A DNA stretch of 44,428 nucleotides, from positions 1 to 44,428 of the forward strand of contig DUQJ01000048.1 of NCBI GenBank assembly GCA_012837865.1, read 5' to 3'. Below are positions 42,190 through 44,428 of this stretch, in pieces (positions within the stretch are counted from its first letter, which is position 1; the number at the start of each line of letters is the position of its first letter). Position numbers and translations under genes: made by a program. Origin of the DNA: Clostridiales bacterium (GTDB lineage Bacteria > Bacillota > Clostridia > Lachnospirales > Lachnospiraceae). A model generated the notes under the pieces. The model had not been told where the DNA came from and did not search any database. It saw only the letters and a list, made by a program, of their open reading frames with translations.

Positions 42190-43266
42190 TTATTTTAATT
42201 GATCTGCTGTATAATATCCTGAATCAATAAGTAATTTTTCATAATTTGACGCATCAGCAAATACTGGTTCACATAGGAAAGTAGGAATAATTCCTGTTCC
42301 ATTATCATAAGTTTTGTTGTCATTTACTGGAACTGTTTCACCTTTAATAATTGCAGAAACCATTGTAACAACTTGAGCTGCAAGTGTACGAGTGTCTTTA
42401 AATATTGACATGGATTGTGTACCTGCTAAGATGTTTTTAACTGATGTAATATCACAGTCTTGGCCTGTTAGAACTGGGAAATCATTTCCTGAGAATCCAG
42501 CGCCTACTAAAGCATTTGTTATACCAATTGCACAAGAGTCATTAGAAGATAATACTACATCTAATTTTGTTCCATCTGCATAATTAGCAGTTATTAAGTT
42601 TTCCATACGTTTTTGTGCTTCTTCTGTAGACCAGTTTAATGTAGCAACTTCTTCAAAAGCTTTTTGGCCTGATAATACTACTAATTTACCAGAGTCGATA
42701 TATGGGTTTAAGATATCCATTGCACCACCATAGAAGAATCGTGCATTATTATCATCAGGAGATCCTGTGAAAATTTCAAGATTAAAAGGTCCAGCTGCAT
42801 TTTTAAGATCTAGTTTGTCTACTATGTATTGGCCTTGAATAGTTCCAACCATATAGTTATCAAATGTAGCATAATATGAAACTGCATCTGTATCCATGAT
42901 TAATCGATCATAAGCGATTACAGGTATTTTTTTAGTTTTTGCTTCTTTTAAAACTGTACCTAATGATCCACCATCGATTGAAGCGATAACGATTGCCTCA
43001 CAACCACTTGTTATCATGTTTTCAATTTGAGAAACTTGAGTTGCAATATCATTGTTAGCATATTGAAGGTCTACTACGTAGCCAGCAGCCTCTAGTTCTT
43101 TTTTCATGTTTTCACCATCTTGGTTCCAACGTTGTAAATCTTTTGTAGGCATAGCTACACCAACTTTTTTACCGCCTTTTGATGAATTCTCTTTTTTCTT
43201 ACATCCTACTAATAAAGTAGAAACCATTAAAACAGCAATAAGTAAAGCAAATAATTTTTTCTTCAT
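42190..43266 (-). CDS. chvE: Multiple-monosaccharide-binding lipoprotein ChvE
   Basis: Sugar-binding lipoprotein of 358 residues. The signal peptide ends with lipobox LLVGC (C22). The mature part opens with KVGVAMPTKDLQRWNQDGENMKKELEAAGY, followed by the repeat-like YANNDIATQVSQIENMI and IPVIAYDRLIMDTDAVSYYATFDN, which are ChvE-type features. It delivers monosaccharides to MmsAB. It is preceded by a TTGCAA-17-TATGCT promoter and an AGGGAGG ribosome site. A second, XylF-like binding protein lies upstream. The exact sugar set is not readable from sequence. Confidence 0.93.
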   Translation of the reverse strand: MKKKLFALLIAVLMVSTLLVGCKKKENSSKGGKKVGVAMPTKDLQRWNQDGENMKKELEAAGYVVDLQYANNDIATQVSQIENMITSGCEAIVIASIDGGSLGTVLKEAKTKKIPVIAYDRLIMDTDAVSYYATFDNYMVGTIQGQYIVDKLDLKNAAGPFNLEIFTGSPDDNNARFFYGGAMDILNPYIDSGKLVVLSGQKAFEEVATLNWSTEEAQKRMENLITANYADGTKLDVVLSSNDSCAIGITNALVGAGFSGNDFPVLTGQDCDITSVKNILAGTQSMSIFKDTRTLAAQVVTMVSAIIKGETVPVNDNKTYDNGTGIIPTFLCEPVFADASNYEKLLIDSGYYTADQLK

Positions 43267-43309
43267 AATATATCCTCCCTAAAATTTTACTTTGTTACAA
43301 TTAAATAAT

Positions 43310-43338
43310 AGCATATATTGGGTAGGATTAGATTGCAA
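43310..43338 (-). promoter_or_regulatory. Probable sigma-A promoter of chvE-mmsAB
   Basis: TTGCAA (43338 to 43333), 17-bp spacer, TATGCT (43315 to 43310) on the minus strand. The -35 is imperfect, as expected for a regulated promoter. Upstream are small palindromes (CAATATTG) that could be regulator contacts. Confidence 0.6.
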
Positions 43339-43472
43339 TGTGCTATACAATATTGTTTATCTATTAAACTCTTTTGTAACTTTATTCTTATATTTAATAG
43401 GATAACAATTTAATGCTATGTATTTAGCAATATCTTATAGTTTCTTTATCAATTAACTGTTCATATAAAATT

Positions 43473-44428
43473 TTAAGATTCTGGAACATATAAGTACACA
43501 TCTTCTTTTTGTTGAAAGCCGCCACCAATAATTACATCATCTATATTATCTATATTAACAGCTACAGGTTCTAATCTTACATAGGGAACATCAAATTTAC
43601 CGTCATTTATTAATTCATACACTTTAATATCTTCATGTTTCCCAAGCTTTACAGCATATTCAGCGGCTTTTTTTGCCAGTTCATCAACTGGTTTATAGAC
43701 TGTCATAGTTTGTGTACCTTCAACAATTCTTTGACAAGCTGCAAGGTCTGCATCCTGACCTGTTACCACAACTTTACCTGCTAATCTATTTTCCGAAAGA
43801 GCCCTCACTGCTTGACTAGCTAGATTATCATTACCACATAGAACTCCATTAATATCTTCATTTATAAGAAGTGCCTCATTAATAGCTCTAAATGCTTCTT
43901 CTGCCAACCAATTTTCTGCGTATAAAGAATAAACTATATTAAACCCTTTATCTACTATGGCATCAGAAAAACCTTCCTCTACTAATTTAACATTATTATC
44001 AGATGGGGATCCAAAAATAGTAACAATGTTACCACCATTGGGAATGTTTTCGGCTAGTGACTCGCCCATAATTTTTCCTACTTCTTCATTATCAAATGAT
44101 ATGTATAGATCAACATTTGTATTAATAAGCAATCTATCATATGCTATTACCTTAATACCTTCATTTTTTGCTCTTAATAATACATCTTTACAATTCTCTG
44201 AATCTACAGCAATAATAACGATTACATCCATGTTTTCCTGTATGAAGTATTCAATTTGTGCTTTTTGTTCTTCTGGATTACCATTAGCATTTTGAACATT
44301 TACATCTGCTCCTAGTTCAATTGCAGTAGAAACGAATACATCTCTATCACGTTGCCATCTTTCAATTACAAAGGAATCAAAGGATAGCCCTATCTTTATC
44401 TTTTGATCTTCAACATTGACTACATCAA
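43473..44428 (-). CDS. XylF-like sugar-binding protein, partial (5' end beyond window)
   Basis: The track lists an internal M at 44231, but the frame is open to the window edge and codes for IGLSFDSFVIERWQRDRDVF and VNVQNANGNPEEQKAQIEYFI upstream of it. The gene therefore runs off the window and at least 317 residues are visible. This is a type I periplasmic-binding fold of the D-xylose-binding (XylF) class, with YDRLLINTNVDLYISFDNE and VTGQDADLAACQRI. It ends 207 bp upstream of chvE without a clear terminator. In clostridia, xylose-binding proteins of this kind (XylFII) can be the sensor of a LytS/YesN-type two-component system beside the importer; whether it is sensor or second transporter subunit cannot be seen here. 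Confidence 0.85.
   Translation of the reverse strand, partial: DVVNVEDQKIKIGLSFDSFVIERWQRDRDVFVSTAIELGADVNVQNANGNPEEQKAQIEYFIQENMDVIVIIAVDSENCKDVLLRAKNEGIKVIAYDRLLINTNVDLYISFDNEEVGKIMGESLAENIPNGGNIVTIFGSPSDNNVKLVEEGFSDAIVDKGFNIVYSLYAENWLAEEAFRAINEALLINEDINGVLCGNDNLASQAVRALSENRLAGKVVVTGQDADLAACQRIVEGTQTMTVYKPVDELAKKAAEYAVKLGKHEDIKVYELINDGKFDVPYVRLEPVAVNIDNIDDVIIGGGFQQKEDVYLYVPES

Noticed and set aside
1-44428. CRISPR array, insertion sequence, prophage or integrated element
   Set aside because: No regularly spaced repeats, transposase, integrase or tRNA-flanked att-like repeats were seen.

Overview
This window reads as a chromosomal segment of a low-GC, anaerobic Gram-positive bacterium of the class Clostridia, probably Lachnospirales-like. 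The evidence is the strong AT bias, AGGAGG-type ribosome sites, consensus sigma-A promoters, a glycyl-radical enzyme, lipoprotein solute-binding proteins, several iron-sulfur proteins and a membrane pyrophosphatase. No rRNA, tRNA, insertion sequence, phage gene or CRISPR array was seen, and no intergenic gap exceeds 300 bp. Everything was read by eye from the sequence and ORF track, so family names are recognition calls, not search results.

Region 1 (1-11.5 kb) combines a YjjI-type glycyl-radical enzyme, its activase YjjW and a Crp/Fnr regulator with a BMP-type nucleoside ABC importer, a GntR regulator, a YczE-like membrane protein, a uridine-phosphorylase-like enzyme and an esterase. The yjjI/crp intergenic region holds a palindrome, AGGACA-N2-TGTCCT, placed equally far from both divergent -10 boxes. 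A second copy lies upstream of the esterase, so a small Crp/Fnr regulon is visible. E. coli yjjIW also adjoins nucleoside catabolism genes (deo), so the neighbourhood theme recurs. The GntR gene has no normal start codon.

Region 2 (11.7-19.4 kb) carries TrkA/TrkH potassium uptake and a second Crp/Fnr regulator. That regulator is divergent from a two-gene split permease whose second half is fused to a ferredoxin domain. A different palindrome, GTTACC-AA-GGTAAC, sits at the class II activator position of the permease promoter. Convergent to this is a putP - rubredoxin-domain protein - ferredoxin cluster.

Region 3 (19.4-32.2 kb) holds a Cache-PAS-GGDEF-HD-GYP signalling protein with a degenerate HD site and a secreted protein of unknown family that shares a duplicated leader with it. 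It continues with a purine permease, an AAC(3)-fold acetyltransferase, a Gfo/Idh oxidoreductase, CobO, a DUF2975/XRE/DUF4173 membrane cluster, and a YgiQ-PhnA-lipase operon.

Region 4 (32.4-44.4 kb) starts with a K+-dependent-type membrane pyrophosphatase on a consensus promoter. A four-gene operon follows (SDR epimerase, esterase, DbpA-type helicase, diguanylate cyclase), then a monosaccharide ABC importer (chvE-mmsA-mmsB). The window ends inside a second, XylF-like sugar-binding protein that may be the sensor for that importer. Both ABC operons carry a hairpin between the binding-protein gene and the ATPase gene.
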